Of a DNA stretch of 64,000 bases, positions 1-8,046 are shown piece after piece. The notes beneath the pieces are model-generated. The model had not been told where the DNA came from. It saw nothing but the letters and a program-made list of their open reading frames with translations, and did not search any database. The translations under genes were made by a program, and so were the position numbers. The DNA comes from JAHCIE01 sp034431435 (GTDB lineage Bacteria; Chloroflexota; Anaerolineae; Epilineales; JAHCIE01), in contig DAOUDG010000081.1 of the NCBI GenBank assembly GCA_034431435.1, positions 1 through 64,000 on the forward strand, read 5' to 3'. Each line of letters begins with the position of its first letter. The stretch's first letter is position 1.

Positions 1-39
1 ACGCAGACGCTCATCCAGGCATACAATCGGCATCGGCAT
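1..39 (-). CDS. Start of an unidentified gene, cut by the left edge
   Basis: On the minus strand an ATG at 39 opens a reading frame that continues off the window (it begins MPMPIVCLDERLR). It is preceded by a consensus AGGAGG ribosome site at 46-51, six bases upstream, which is the main reason to call it a gene. Only 13 residues are visible, too few to name a family. A second ATG at 33 is a possible alternative start. The gene is divergent from thymidine kinase, and the 158-bp space between them holds a long palindrome. Confidence 0.5.
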   Translation of the reverse strand, partial: MPMPIVCLDERLR

Positions 40-101
40 AGCGCACCTCCTGGGGCAGAAGTGAGTTCACCACCTCTGCTTTTACCCCAAGGTGCGCTAT
101 G
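37..101. repeat. Long imperfect palindrome in the divergent intergenic region
   Basis: Perfect 12-bp inverted arms lie at 37-48 (CATAGCGCACCT) and 90-101 (AGGTGCGCTATG). Inside, bases 51-55 pair with 85-89 and 56-63 pair largely with 71-78, and 61-70 forms a small GTGA/TCAC hairpin. The left arm contains the start codon and much of the ribosome site of the minus-strand partial gene, so in its mRNA the start would be sequestered in a hairpin. It could be a regulatory leader or the end of a small mobile repeat. Confidence 0.6.
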
Positions 102-107
102 TCGCAA
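79..107 (-). promoter_or_regulatory. Possible promoter of the left partial gene
   Basis: On the minus strand, TTGCGA (107-102), 17 bases, then TAAAAG (84-79). The -35 is reasonable and the -10 is weak. It overlaps the palindrome. Confidence 0.3.
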
Positions 108-122
108 CTCGGTCGCCCTCAA

Positions 123-153
123 TTGTTAAATCTGCAAGGATAGAGCTTATCAT
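123..153 (+). promoter_or_regulatory. Possible promoter of thymidine kinase
   Basis: TTGTTA at 123-128 and TATCAT at 148-153 are spaced by 19 bases, longer than the ideal 17. They lie 45 bp upstream of the start codon. This is the only AT-rich stretch in the region. Confidence 0.35.
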
Positions 154-197
154 AGGCCCTGTCTACGAACGGAACCGCGCCTGAAAGGAGTCTCGCG

Positions 198-815
198 TTG
201 CCTCCTCATCCCCACGGGCACGTTGGCGGCTGGATCGAGCTGATCTGCGGTGGAATGTTCAGCGGCAAGAGTGAGGAGTTGATTCGCCGCGTCAAGCGCG
301 CCCAGATTGCTCGTCAGAAAGTGCAAGTCTTCAAGCCGGCCCTGGACTACCGCTACAGCGTTGAGCGCGTCAGTTCGCACAACGGTCTCCAGGTCGAAGC
401 CGTACCCATTGCCCACGCCCGCGAGATTCTTTCCCTCACCGACGCCGACACCGACGTGGTTGCCATCGACGAGGTGCAATTCTTCGACTGGGAGATTGCT
501 GTCGTCTGCAATGCGCTTGCCGACCACGGCAAGCGCGTCGTTGTGGCCGGACTGGACACTGATTTCCGCGCTGAGCCGTTCGGCCCGATGCCCTTGCTCA
601 TGGCCCAGGCGGAGCAGGTCGACAAGCTGTCGGCCATCTGCGTCGTGTGTGGCGGCCCCGCCAGCCGTACCCAGCGCCTGATTGACGGCCACCCGGCCCG
701 CTTTGACGACCCGGTTATCAAGGTCGGCGCGAACGAGATGTACGAGGCGCGCTGCCGCCACTGCCACGTCGTCCCTCGTGAGGAGCCGCAGATCGCCGCC
801 AGCGCCGACGGGTAA
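198..815 (+). CDS. tdk: Thymidine kinase (type II)
   Basis: Phosphorylates thymidine to dTMP with ATP in the cytosol, the salvage route to dTTP. The 205-residue protein has the type II family layout: P-loop GGMFSGKS near residues 18-25, an IDEVQFF Walker-B-like motif near residues 90-96, and a zinc-ribbon lid with CVVCGG and a later CRHC pair. The start is a TTG at 198, chosen because AAAGGAG at 184-190 sits seven bases upstream and no ATG precedes the P-loop in frame. The N-terminus carries a short His/Pro-rich extension. It lies near thyX and dcd, so salvage, de novo methylation and dCTP deamination for dTTP are clustered. Confidence 0.95.
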   Translation: MPPHPHGHVGGWIELICGGMFSGKSEELIRRVKRAQIARQKVQVFKPALDYRYSVERVSSHNGLQVEAVPIAHAREILSLTDADTDVVAIDEVQFFDWEIAVVCNALADHGKRVVVAGLDTDFRAEPFGPMPLLMAQAEQVDKLSAICVVCGGPASRTQRLIDGHPARFDDPVIKVGANEMYEARCRHCHVVPREEPQIAASADG

Positions 816-876
816 CGTGTGATGCGCCGCGTCCGGCCAGCGCCGTCAGCAGGGCATCGCGAGCGCTGCTATGGCG

Positions 877-2355
877 TCACATGCCCGCTAGTTCGGCCCC
901 GGCGACTAGCAACGCTGCCACCTGCTCGGGGCTGCGACCCTCGGCGTAGATACGCAGCACCGGTTCCGTACCCGACGGGCGAATCAGCAGCCAGGCGTCA
1001 TCGGCCAGCAGATACTTGACGCCATCGGAGGCATTGACACGCGCCACGGCGACGCCATTGAGTTCCGTCGGCGCATCGGCCACCAGCCGCTGTACCATAT
1101 CCTGCTTGGCGAAAGGCCGCACCCGGCGGTCCTCACGGTTGTAGTAGACCGGTCCCAGTTCTTCCAGCAGGCCATCTACCACCTTGCTCAGCTTGCGCTG
1201 CCCCTGGTGGGCCATAACCTCCAGCAGCAACAGCCCCATCAGCAGGCCATCACCTTCGGGGATGTGTCCCTGAATGCTCAGGCTGCCGCTTTCCTCGCCG
1301 CCGATGAGCACATTCTCCTTGAGCATGTAGTCGGCGATATGGTTGAAGCCAACCGGCGTCTCGCGGAGCGGCAGATCGTAGCGTCGCGCCAGGCGGTCCA
1401 CCAGTAGCGTGGTGGAGATGGTTTTCACCACCGAGCCGCGCTGGCCGCGCTCGGCCAGGTGACGCAGTACCAGGGCGAAAATGAGATGAGGGCTGACGAA
1501 GCGGCCCAGGTCATCTACGGCCCCGATGCGGTCGGCGTCGCCGTCGGTCGCCAGGCCGACATCCCAGCCGCTTTCCTTGACCGTGTGCATCAAGCTGCCC
1601 AGGTTGCGGGGAATCGGTTCAGGGTGGATGCCGCCAAAGCCGGGGTTCAACTCACCGTGTAGCTCGCTAACCTCAACGCCGACGGCCCCCAGCACTGAAC
1701 GCAGGTAGCCTCGTCCCGCGCCGTACATCGCGTCCACCAGGACGCGCGGCCCCAGTTGTGAGATCGCATCGACATCGACGATAGTGCGCAGGTGGGCCAG
1801 GTAGCCGGGCATGACGTTGATGCGCTCGATAAGGGGGTGTTTGGGCCACTCGCCGTTGTCCTGGCGCGGTGGCTCGTACGCTGCCCGCTGCGGCTCGCGT
1901 CCGGCGGCCAGATTGTCTTGCAGGTAACCTTCGATGATGGCCGTCTCCGACGGCAGGGCCGATCCGCCGTGGGAGGCCTTGACCTTGATGCCGTTGTAGC
2001 GCGGCGGGTTGTGGCTGGCGGTGATCATGACGCCTGCCGCCGCGTGGCGGCTGCGCACCGCCCACGACACGGCCGGTGTGGGCGTGAAGTTGTGGGTGAG
2101 GAAGACGCGCAGGCCGTTGCCGGCCAGCACCCGCGCGACCTCGATGGCGTAGCGGTCGGATAGGAAGCGCGTGTCGAAGCCGATGACGACGCCCTCGGCG
2201 CCGTTCGCGGCTTGCAGGTCAAGAGTCCACTGGGCGATGGCCTGGGCCACCTGGCGGACGTTGCTAAAGGTGAACTCGTCGCTGATGACGGCGCGCCACC
2301 CGTCGGTCCCGAAGTGGATCGCTGTCCTGGTGAGCGGCGCAGATAGACTGGTCAA
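877..2355 (-). CDS. Phosphoglucomutase/phosphomannomutase (alpha-D-phosphohexomutase)
   Basis: Interconverts hexose 1- and 6-phosphates through a phosphoserine and bisphosphate intermediate, feeding nucleotide-sugar synthesis and glycogen metabolism. All four family signatures are present in 492 residues: phosphoserine loop TASHNPP with Ser114, metal loop DGDADR at 271-276, sugar-binding GGEESGS at 352-358, and phosphate-binding RPSGTEP at 458-464. Length is normal. Specificity for glucose, mannose or glucosamine phosphate cannot be read safely; the GEESG loop and overall form fit glucose/mannose mutases rather than GlmM. The gene converges on tdk and diverges from thyX. Confidence 0.92.
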   Translation of the reverse strand: MTSLSAPLTRTAIHFGTDGWRAVISDEFTFSNVRQVAQAIAQWTLDLQAANGAEGVVIGFDTRFLSDRYAIEVARVLAGNGLRVFLTHNFTPTPAVSWAVRSRHAAAGVMITASHNPPRYNGIKVKASHGGSALPSETAIIEGYLQDNLAAGREPQRAAYEPPRQDNGEWPKHPLIERINVMPGYLAHLRTIVDVDAISQLGPRVLVDAMYGAGRGYLRSVLGAVGVEVSELHGELNPGFGGIHPEPIPRNLGSLMHTVKESGWDVGLATDGDADRIGAVDDLGRFVSPHLIFALVLRHLAERGQRGSVVKTISTTLLVDRLARRYDLPLRETPVGFNHIADYMLKENVLIGGEESGSLSIQGHIPEGDGLLMGLLLLEVMAHQGQRKLSKVVDGLLEELGPVYYNREDRRVRPFAKQDMVQRLVADAPTELNGVAVARVNASDGVKYLLADDAWLLIRPSGTEPVLRIYAEGRSPEQVAALLVAGAELAGM

Positions 2356-2409
2356 GTGAGGATTCCTCCGCAGTCACGGCGTGCAGGCCGCGGTCAGCCT
2401 GTTGGCTCA

Positions 2410-2438
2410 ATTATAGCCACCGAGTCGAGGGGGGCGAA
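2410..2438 (-). promoter_or_regulatory. Promoter of the phosphohexomutase gene
   Basis: Perfect -10 TATAAT on the minus strand at 2415-2410, with TTCGCC 17 bases upstream (2438-2433) as a weak -35. It lies about 55 bp upstream of the start codon. Confidence 0.45.
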
Positions 2439-2452
2439 ACTTCTGGCAGGAC

Positions 2453-2481
2453 TTGGACCTGGGTAGCCTCGCCACTATACT
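2453..2481 (+). promoter_or_regulatory. Promoter of thyX
   Basis: TTGGAC (2453-2458), 17 bases, TATACT (2476-2481). It ends 31 bp before the ATG at 2513, which argues against any longer N-terminus for ThyX. Confidence 0.65.
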
Positions 2482-2512
2482 TGAGGGCCATCTTCCATCG
2501 ACGGAGACCCAT

Positions 2513-3238
2513 ATGGCCGCCTCGCCTGCCCCTGCCCCCCTCACCCACGTCCCGCTGCTCGACCACGGCTTCGTTGAGTTGTGGAACATGATGGGCGAGG
2601 ATCACACCATCGCCGCATCAGCGCGGGTCAGCCTGCACCGGGAGCTTACCTCCCTCACCGACCATTCGGAGAAGCAGGCCGAGCGTGATCGCGGCCTCAT
2701 CAACCGCCTCATGCGGGATCACCATACCAGCCCCTTCGAGTCGGTCGTGTTCCAGTGGCGCGTTCGCGCGCCCATCTTCGTCGCGCGTCAGTGGTTCCGT
2801 CATCGCTTTTCATCCTTCAACGAAGAAAGCGGTCGATACGTCGAGCTCCAGGACGAATTCTATGTCCCGACTCACCTGCGCGCCCGCGTCGGCAAGGCGA
2901 TGGACTACCAGTACGTGGACCTGGATGACGAGCGCAACGCCGACTTCGTGGCGCGCATCGAGGCGCTCTACCGCGATGCGCGCGCGTTGTACGAAGACAT
3001 GCTGACCGCCGGCGTGGCCCGCGAGCATGCCCGCATGGTGCTGCCCGTCGCCCAATACACGACCTTCATCTGGACAGTCAACGCCCTGAGCCTGATGAAC
3101 TTCCTGTATCTGCGCCATAGTCCCCACGCCCAGGCCGAGATTCGCGTCTACGCCGAGGCTATGGAGACCGTGTTCGCCGAGCGCCTGCCCTGGACCCACG
3201 CCGCCTTCCGCGCGCACTGGGGTTCGGGCATGGTCTAG
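2513..3238 (+). CDS. thyX: Flavin-dependent thymidylate synthase ThyX
   Basis: Methylates dUMP to dTMP using methylene-tetrahydrofolate, FAD and NADPH. The family signature RHRFSSFNEESGRY is at residues 96-109, matching RHRxxSxNExSxR, which binds FAD and dUMP. The protein is 241 residues, typical for the family, with the helical C-terminal half that completes the tetrameric active site. The ATG at 2513 is preceded by GGAG at 2503-2506; a longer in-frame extension to 2453 would place the promoter inside the gene and is rejected. dcd follows after 28 bp, so the two are probably cotranscribed and supply dUMP and dTMP. Confidence 0.96.
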   Translation: MAASPAPAPLTHVPLLDHGFVELWNMMGEDHTIAASARVSLHRELTSLTDHSEKQAERDRGLINRLMRDHHTSPFESVVFQWRVRAPIFVARQWFRHRFSSFNEESGRYVELQDEFYVPTHLRARVGKAMDYQYVDLDDERNADFVARIEALYRDARALYEDMLTAGVAREHARMVLPVAQYTTFIWTVNALSLMNFLYLRHSPHAQAEIRVYAEAMETVFAERLPWTHAAFRAHWGSGMV

Positions 3239-3266
3239 CCCCTCAGCCCAGAAAGAAGCCCCCACC

Positions 3267-3839
3267 ATGGTACTGAGCGACCACGAGATCGCTGCGCGCG
3301 CCGCGCGCGACGGCATGATTCAGCCTTTTGTCGAGACCCAGATCAAGCGCGTCGGGGAGGTGGGTGTCGTCTCGTTCGGCCTGTCCAGTTATGGCTACGA
3401 CTTCCGCGTCGCCAACGAGTTCAAGGTCTTCAAGACGACTTTCATGCCCGTCATCGACCCCAAGCATTTTGCCCCCACCAGCTTCGATGAGGTGGTGGCG
3501 GCCGATCACGAGGCGGTCATCATCCCGCCCAACTCGTTCGCCCTGGCGCGCACCGTCGAAACGTTCCGCATTCCCCGCGACGTGCTGGCGATCGTGATTG
3601 GGAAATCAACGTATGCGCGGTGCGGGATTATCATCAACATTACACCGCTAGAGCCGGAGTGGGAAGGTGAGGTGACCATCGAGATTTCGAACACCACGCC
3701 GCTGCCTGCCCTTATCTACGCGGGCGAGGGCATCGGGCAGGTGTTGTTCCTGCGCGCGAGCGAAGTGTGCCAGACCAGCTACGCCGACAAGGCGGGCAAG
3801 TACATGCACCAGGAGGGAATTGTCCTGCCCCGGCTATAG
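3267..3839 (+). CDS. dcd: dCTP deaminase
   Basis: Deaminates dCTP to dUTP, the first step toward dUMP for ThyX. The 190-residue protein shows the trimeric dUTPase/DCD fold motifs: GKSTYARCG at 112-120 (substrate-binding Ser and Arg), the stretch ITPLEPEWEGEV, and the putative catalytic Glu139 in VTIEISN. It could be the bifunctional dCTP deaminase/dUTPase that releases dUMP directly; this cannot be decided by eye. No dUTPase gene is visible in the window. The stop codon overlaps the stop of the convergent acetyltransferase gene in the palindrome CTATAG (3834-3839). Confidence 0.93.
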   Translation: MVLSDHEIAARAARDGMIQPFVETQIKRVGEVGVVSFGLSSYGYDFRVANEFKVFKTTFMPVIDPKHFAPTSFDEVVAADHEAVIIPPNSFALARTVETFRIPRDVLAIVIGKSTYARCGIIINITPLEPEWEGEVTIEISNTTPLPALIYAGEGIGQVLFLRASEVCQTSYADKAGKYMHQEGIVLPRL

Positions 3840-4403
3840 GGGGAGGGGGTATTTCAGCCAGTCGCGGATGTCGGCCCACGTCCGCGCGTCGTCGTCATTC
3901 TGAAGCAGAGGGACGAAGCCGAAGGACAGGTACAGGTTGACGGCCGGGATGCGCAGGGCAGAGGTGTCCAGGCAGGCGCGCGTATGGCCCAGCTCGGCCA
4001 GGCGATTGCAGACGGTGGTCAGCAAGGGACGCGCCAGTCCCTGGCCCTGTCGGGCGGGGACCATTGCCACCCAGTGGACGCGCCCGTAGCCCTCACCCAT
4101 GCCCGCATCGTCCAACCACGCCGTCGCCGTCGCGACGGCGTGGTCGTTGTCGTCCACGATGAACACCTGGCGCTCGGGCAACTCGTCCGGGTACGCGCCG
4201 AAAGCCTGCTCGTACACGATAGGCGTGACGACATTGTAGCGGTCGGCGACCTCGTGGATCGCGACCCACAGCCGCTCATCGCCGGGTCGGTACCAACGCC
4301 AGCGGAACCCGGCGGGCAAGGTGTGCTGCGGGATGTCGCGCAGGTCCGGCCGCACCATGCGGATGGAGCGATTGGATTCGGTGGTGGCCTCGGCGCGGGT
4401 CAT
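3834..4403 (-). CDS. GNAT-family N-acetyltransferase
   Basis: Acetyl-CoA-dependent acyltransferase of unknown substrate. The C-terminal half shows the GNAT core: a beta-4 strand VHWVAMVP, the acetyl-CoA pyrophosphate loop RQGQGLA, then LDTSALRIPAVNLYLSFGFVPL, typical of the beta-5/alpha-4 region where N and Y sit near the thiol. The 189-residue length suits a single GNAT domain with an N-terminal extension of about 40 residues. It lies downstream of the RhaD-like gene with a 66-bp gap and may be read with it. Confidence 0.85.
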   Translation of the reverse strand: MTRAEATTESNRSIRMVRPDLRDIPQHTLPAGFRWRWYRPGDERLWVAIHEVADRYNVVTPIVYEQAFGAYPDELPERQVFIVDDNDHAVATATAWLDDAGMGEGYGRVHWVAMVPARQGQGLARPLLTTVCNRLAELGHTRACLDTSALRIPAVNLYLSFGFVPLLQNDDDARTWADIRDWLKYPLPL

Positions 4404-4469
4404 GAATGAGCACTCTCGGTCGTCATCACGCAGCGTAATCCATCGATCTGAGCCGCCATTGATGACAGC

Positions 4470-5294
4470 TCAAACCAGGGTGGTGGCCACGTTGAAGGCG
4501 CGGACGATCTCGCGCAGTTCGTCGGTCGTCAAGCCTTCGCCCTGTCCCCCTGTGACCAGATCCATGTATTCGTACACAGCGGCCGCTTCCGCATACTCGA
4601 CGCGGTCGGCTGCCCGCGTTACCGACATGTCCGACCGCGCCATCACGCCGTGCTTGCTCCACACCACAACCCGGTGCGTCCTGAGCCCGGCCACGTTCGC
4701 CTCCATCAAGTCGTGGGAGCCGGGTAGCTTGTACGGCAACACCCCAATGCCCTCTGGCAGGTTGACGATGGTTTCCGGCTCCCACCGCAGCAAGCGTTGG
4801 TTCAGGTACGTCTCGTCTCGATAGGCTGGGATGTGGCTGAGGTACGTCAGATGGGGCGGCTGGGCGTGGATGAGGGCGTGAAAGTTGGTAGCCGTGCGGG
4901 CCACCTGGTCATCGTGGACAGCCAGGTGGGAGTTGAACTCGCTGGTGACGCGCTGGAACAGCCGTCGCGGCGAGGTGCACAGGTGAGCCGTGCGCCCGTC
5001 ATCGTGGATGATCACTGCTCCCAGGTTCGCGGAGGGGTCGGAGCGAATGTCGCGCAGGCGGCGGCCAGAGCCGGTGACAATTATCAGGCCCCCTGCCAGC
5101 GCGGGCACTGGGTGCGGCAAGTCGAGAGGCTCGGCCAGTGGAAAGCGGCGGCGGACTTCGAGGGGCCAGCCGATGAAGAGGGAGATGTTGCCTGCCGCGC
5201 CCTCGCTGGCATCGATGCTGCTGACGCGCAGGCCGGCCTCGCCGATCGTTGTGAGTAGCTCGTCTAGGTCAGGATAGGGTTGGTCGAGTGCCAT
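4470..5294 (-). CDS. Class II aldolase, RhaD-like (rhamnulose-1-phosphate aldolase family)
   Basis: Zinc-dependent aldolase family that cleaves a keto-sugar 1-phosphate to DHAP and an aldehyde. The 274-residue length equals that of typical RhaD. The N-terminal phosphate-binding motif SEGAAGNISL, the TGSG turn, the catalytic region TSEFNSHLAVH (Glu) and the metal site HALIHAQPPH plus a later SKHGV histidine are all visible. No other rhamnose genes (isomerase, kinase, transporter) are nearby, so the natural substrate is uncertain. The ATG at 5294 has GGAG five bases upstream. Confidence 0.82.
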   Translation of the reverse strand: MALDQPYPDLDELLTTIGEAGLRVSSIDASEGAAGNISLFIGWPLEVRRRFPLAEPLDLPHPVPALAGGLIIVTGSGRRLRDIRSDPSANLGAVIIHDDGRTAHLCTSPRRLFQRVTSEFNSHLAVHDDQVARTATNFHALIHAQPPHLTYLSHIPAYRDETYLNQRLLRWEPETIVNLPEGIGVLPYKLPGSHDLMEANVAGLRTHRVVVWSKHGVMARSDMSVTRAADRVEYAEAAAVYEYMDLVTGGQGEGLTTDELREIVRAFNVATTLV

Positions 5295-5404
5295 TGGTTT
5301 CTCCAGGCGAGTTGACGTTCGCCGTGGGCTGTGTCGGGTGGCCGTCGCGCCTGCGTTTGGCCCCGACGTAGAGGTGTCAAAGCAAACTCCGCGTTGATGC
5401 GGCT

Positions 5405-6628
5405 TCAGCGCTTGCCGGCTGCTTGGGAGGCAGGCGACGCCCAGCGGTGCAGGCGGCGAGCGGCTTCTTCGAGGGTTTCGACGCGCTTGCAGAACGCGAA
5501 GCGCGCCAGATGGCGGCCCAGCTCGCGGTGGTCTTCGGAGTAGAAGGCGGTGGGTGGGATGGCCGTCACCCCGGCCTCGATAGTCAGGGCGCGGCAGAAG
5601 GCAACGTCGTCGGCGTAGGGCAGGTGGCTGATGTCGGCCAGGGCGAAGTATGTGCCGCGCGGGACGAAGGCGGGCAACCCGGCGTCGGCCAGGGCGGCCA
5701 GCAGCACGTCGCGCCGCTGGGTATACTCGGCGCGGAACTGGTCGTAGTAGGCGTGGTCCTCAGCCAGGCTGAAGGCGGCGGCGATGCCCGCCTGGAGGGG
5801 GGCCGCCGAGCAGAAGACAATGAATTGGTGGGTCCCGCGCGTGGCTGCGTTGAGGCGCGGTGGCGCAATGACCCAGCCGATCTTCCAGCCCGTGAGGCTG
5901 AAGGTCTTGCCGGCGCTGGAGATGGTCAGCGTTCGCTCCCACATGCCCGGCAGGGTGGCGATGGAGATGTGCGCGGCATTGTCGAAGGTCAGGTACTCGT
6001 AGACCTCGTCACTGAGCACCAGCGCGCCCCAGCGTTGGGCCAGTCCGGCGATGTGCTGCAACTCGGCGCGGGTGAAGACTTTGCCCGTCGGGTTATGGGG
6101 CGTGTTGACCAGGATGAGCTTGGTACGCGGGCCGCAGGCGGCCTCCAGCTCAGCGCGGTCGTACCACCACTCGGCGTGGTCGGCGTCGGGCTGGCGGAGG
6201 GGGACGTAGCGCGGCACGCCGCCCGCGAAGGCGATGGACGGCACGTAGGAGTCGTAGAACGGCTCGAAAACGATAACCTCGTCGCCCGGATCGACGAGGC
6301 CGAGCAGCGAGGCGAAGATCGCTTCTGTTGCGCCCGAGGTGACTACCACATCGCGGTTCGGGTCGAGGTTGCGATTAAGGCGCGGGCTGTAGTGGGCGGC
6401 CAGCGCCTGGCGTAGGGCGGGCGCACCGTGGGCGACGGCGTACTGGTTGACGTCGCCCGCGATGGCCTCCTCGGCCACCGCCTTGATCCAGGGCGGACCT
6501 GGGAAGTCGGGGAAGCCCTGGCCCAGGTTGACCGCGTGGTGCTCAGCGGCCAGCGCGCTCATCTCGGAGAAGACGGACGTGCCCGTGCCAGCCAGACGGT
6601 GGGCGAGGGGGTGATGGGGGGGTGTCAT
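5405..6628 (-). CDS. Class I/II PLP-dependent aminotransferase
   Basis: Transfers an amino group between an amino acid and a 2-oxoacid using PLP. The 407-residue sequence has NLGQGFPDFPGP near the N-terminus, typical of the methionine/kynurenine aminotransferase branch, the cofactor loop TSGATEAIF, NTPHNPTGK around 175-183, DEVYEYL at 207-213, and the PLP lysine K241 in SSAGKTFSLTGWK. A later arginine-rich R(x)ARFAF segment fits the carboxylate-binding Arg. The ATG overlaps the amidase stop by four bases (ATGA), showing translational coupling. The pairing with an amidase recalls omega-amidase/transaminase salvage of oxoacid amides, but this is only an inference. Confidence 0.9.
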   Translation of the reverse strand: MTPPHHPLAHRLAGTGTSVFSEMSALAAEHHAVNLGQGFPDFPGPPWIKAVAEEAIAGDVNQYAVAHGAPALRQALAAHYSPRLNRNLDPNRDVVVTSGATEAIFASLLGLVDPGDEVIVFEPFYDSYVPSIAFAGGVPRYVPLRQPDADHAEWWYDRAELEAACGPRTKLILVNTPHNPTGKVFTRAELQHIAGLAQRWGALVLSDEVYEYLTFDNAAHISIATLPGMWERTLTISSAGKTFSLTGWKIGWVIAPPRLNAATRGTHQFIVFCSAAPLQAGIAAAFSLAEDHAYYDQFRAEYTQRRDVLLAALADAGLPAFVPRGTYFALADISHLPYADDVAFCRALTIEAGVTAIPPTAFYSEDHRELGRHLARFAFCKRVETLEEAARRLHRWASPASQAAGKR

Positions 6629-8046
6629 GGCGCGCTGATGTTGCCAGGCTCCGGCGGCGACGGCCAGGGGCGCTCGCCTTCGACGACGCGGCCTGCCCGG
6701 AGCAGGGTGGCCTCGTCCCAGGGCCGGCCAACAAGCTGCACGCCGATGGGGAGGCCCTCGCCGCTAATACCGCTGGGGACGGCCAGAACAGGCAGGCCGA
6801 GCAGGTTGAAGGGGCGGGTGTAGCGAGCGATGGCCTCGCGCATGTTGACCGACGCGCCGTCGATGACGGCTTCCGCCGCACCGCGAACGGGCGCAGGAAC
6901 GGCGGTTCCTGGGGCGAGAAAGATGTCCGCCTGCTCGAACACGGCCTCGAAATCGCGAATCAGGTGGGCGCGGAACTCAACGGCGCGCCCGTAGGCCATG
7001 CCGCTTACCTGGAAGCCCAGCTCCAGGCGGCTCGCCACGTCGGGCTGGAACTCGTCGCGGCGAGTGCGTAGCCGCTCCTCGTGAAAGGCCGACGCCTCGG
7101 CGTTGAGGATGTCCAGGGCCACGCGGCTGGCGTCGCGCAGGCGGGGCACGGAGACCTCGATGACTGTCGCGCCGTGGTAGCGCAGAATCTCCAGCGTGTG
7201 GCGCAGGCCGTCGAGAACGTCGGCCGTCGCGCCGACCAGGGAGTAGTTGGGATCGACGGCGATGGTCAGGCCGCGCGCGCCCCGGTCCAGGTCGGCCGTG
7301 AAGGATGGCACGGGGCGGTCGACGCTGGCCGGGTCGAGGGGGTCGTAGCCGCTCATGGCCTGTAGTACCACCGCCACGTCGTAGACTGAGCGCGCCATGG
7401 GTCCAGCGTGGTCCAACGAGAAGGACAAGGGGATGATACCACGCTTGCTGACGCGACCGTAGGTAGGCTTGAGGCCCACGATACCGCATAGGGTGGCAGG
7501 CATGCGAATCGAGCCGCCGGTGTCGGTTCCCGTCGCGGCGGCGCACAGCCCGGCGGCGATGGCAGCTGCGCTGCCGCTGGACGAGCCGCCGGGCGAGCGA
7601 CCCGTGTCCCACGGGTTGTGGACCGGGCCGAAGTGGGAACTATCGCCGGTGACGCCGTAGGCGACCTCGTGCAGGTTGAGCTTGCCCAGGAGAACGGCTC
7701 CGGCCAGCCGCAAGCGAGCCACCGACGGCGCATCCTCGCGGGCAACGTTGTCCAGGAACAGGCGCGAGCCGGCTGTGGTTGGCAGGCCGGCGACGTCGAA
7801 CAGGTCCTTGAGCGCAATGGGGATGCCATGCAGCGGGCCGCGATAGTGGCCGCGACGTATCTCGGCCTCTGCGGCGCGCGCTTGCTGCCGGGCGCTGTCC
7901 GCCGTGACGACGATGAAGGCGTTGAGATCGCCATCGCGGGCGGCGATGCGGTCGAGGTAGGCGTCGGTGACCTCGACCGGCGATACCTCGACCGCGGCCA
8001 GACGCGGAGCGAGGCGCTCGATCGTGAGGCGGGTCAGGCTGCTCAC
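6625..8046 (-). CDS. Amidase signature family hydrolase (GatA-like)
   Basis: Hydrolyses a carboxamide with a Ser-cisSer-Lys triad. K80 is in IALKDLFD, the cis-Ser S155 in GGSSSGSA, and the nucleophile S179 in GTDTGGSIR. At 473 residues it is the size of GatA, but no gatB or gatC is adjacent and the context (arrestin-like gene upstream, aminotransferase downstream) favours a stand-alone amidase. The start is GTG at 8046, overlapping the upstream gene stop (GTGA), and the stop overlaps the aminotransferase start. These overlaps make a tight three-gene unit. Confidence 0.88.
   Translation of the reverse strand: MSSLTRLTIERLAPRLAAVEVSPVEVTDAYLDRIAARDGDLNAFIVVTADSARQQARAAEAEIRRGHYRGPLHGIPIALKDLFDVAGLPTTAGSRLFLDNVAREDAPSVARLRLAGAVLLGKLNLHEVAYGVTGDSSHFGPVHNPWDTGRSPGGSSSGSAAAIAAGLCAAATGTDTGGSIRMPATLCGIVGLKPTYGRVSKRGIIPLSFSLDHAGPMARSVYDVAVVLQAMSGYDPLDPASVDRPVPSFTADLDRGARGLTIAVDPNYSLVGATADVLDGLRHTLEILRYHGATVIEVSVPRLRDASRVALDILNAEASAFHEERLRTRRDEFQPDVASRLELGFQVSGMAYGRAVEFRAHLIRDFEAVFEQADIFLAPGTAVPAPVRGAAEAVIDGASVNMREAIARYTRPFNLLGLPVLAVPSGISGEGLPIGVQLVGRPWDEATLLRAGRVVEGERPWPSPPEPGNISAP

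Noticed and set aside
5375..5380. Perfect minus-strand TTGACA upstream of the RhaD-like gene
   Set aside because: No acceptable -10 lies at 16-19 bp, so it was not called a promoter.
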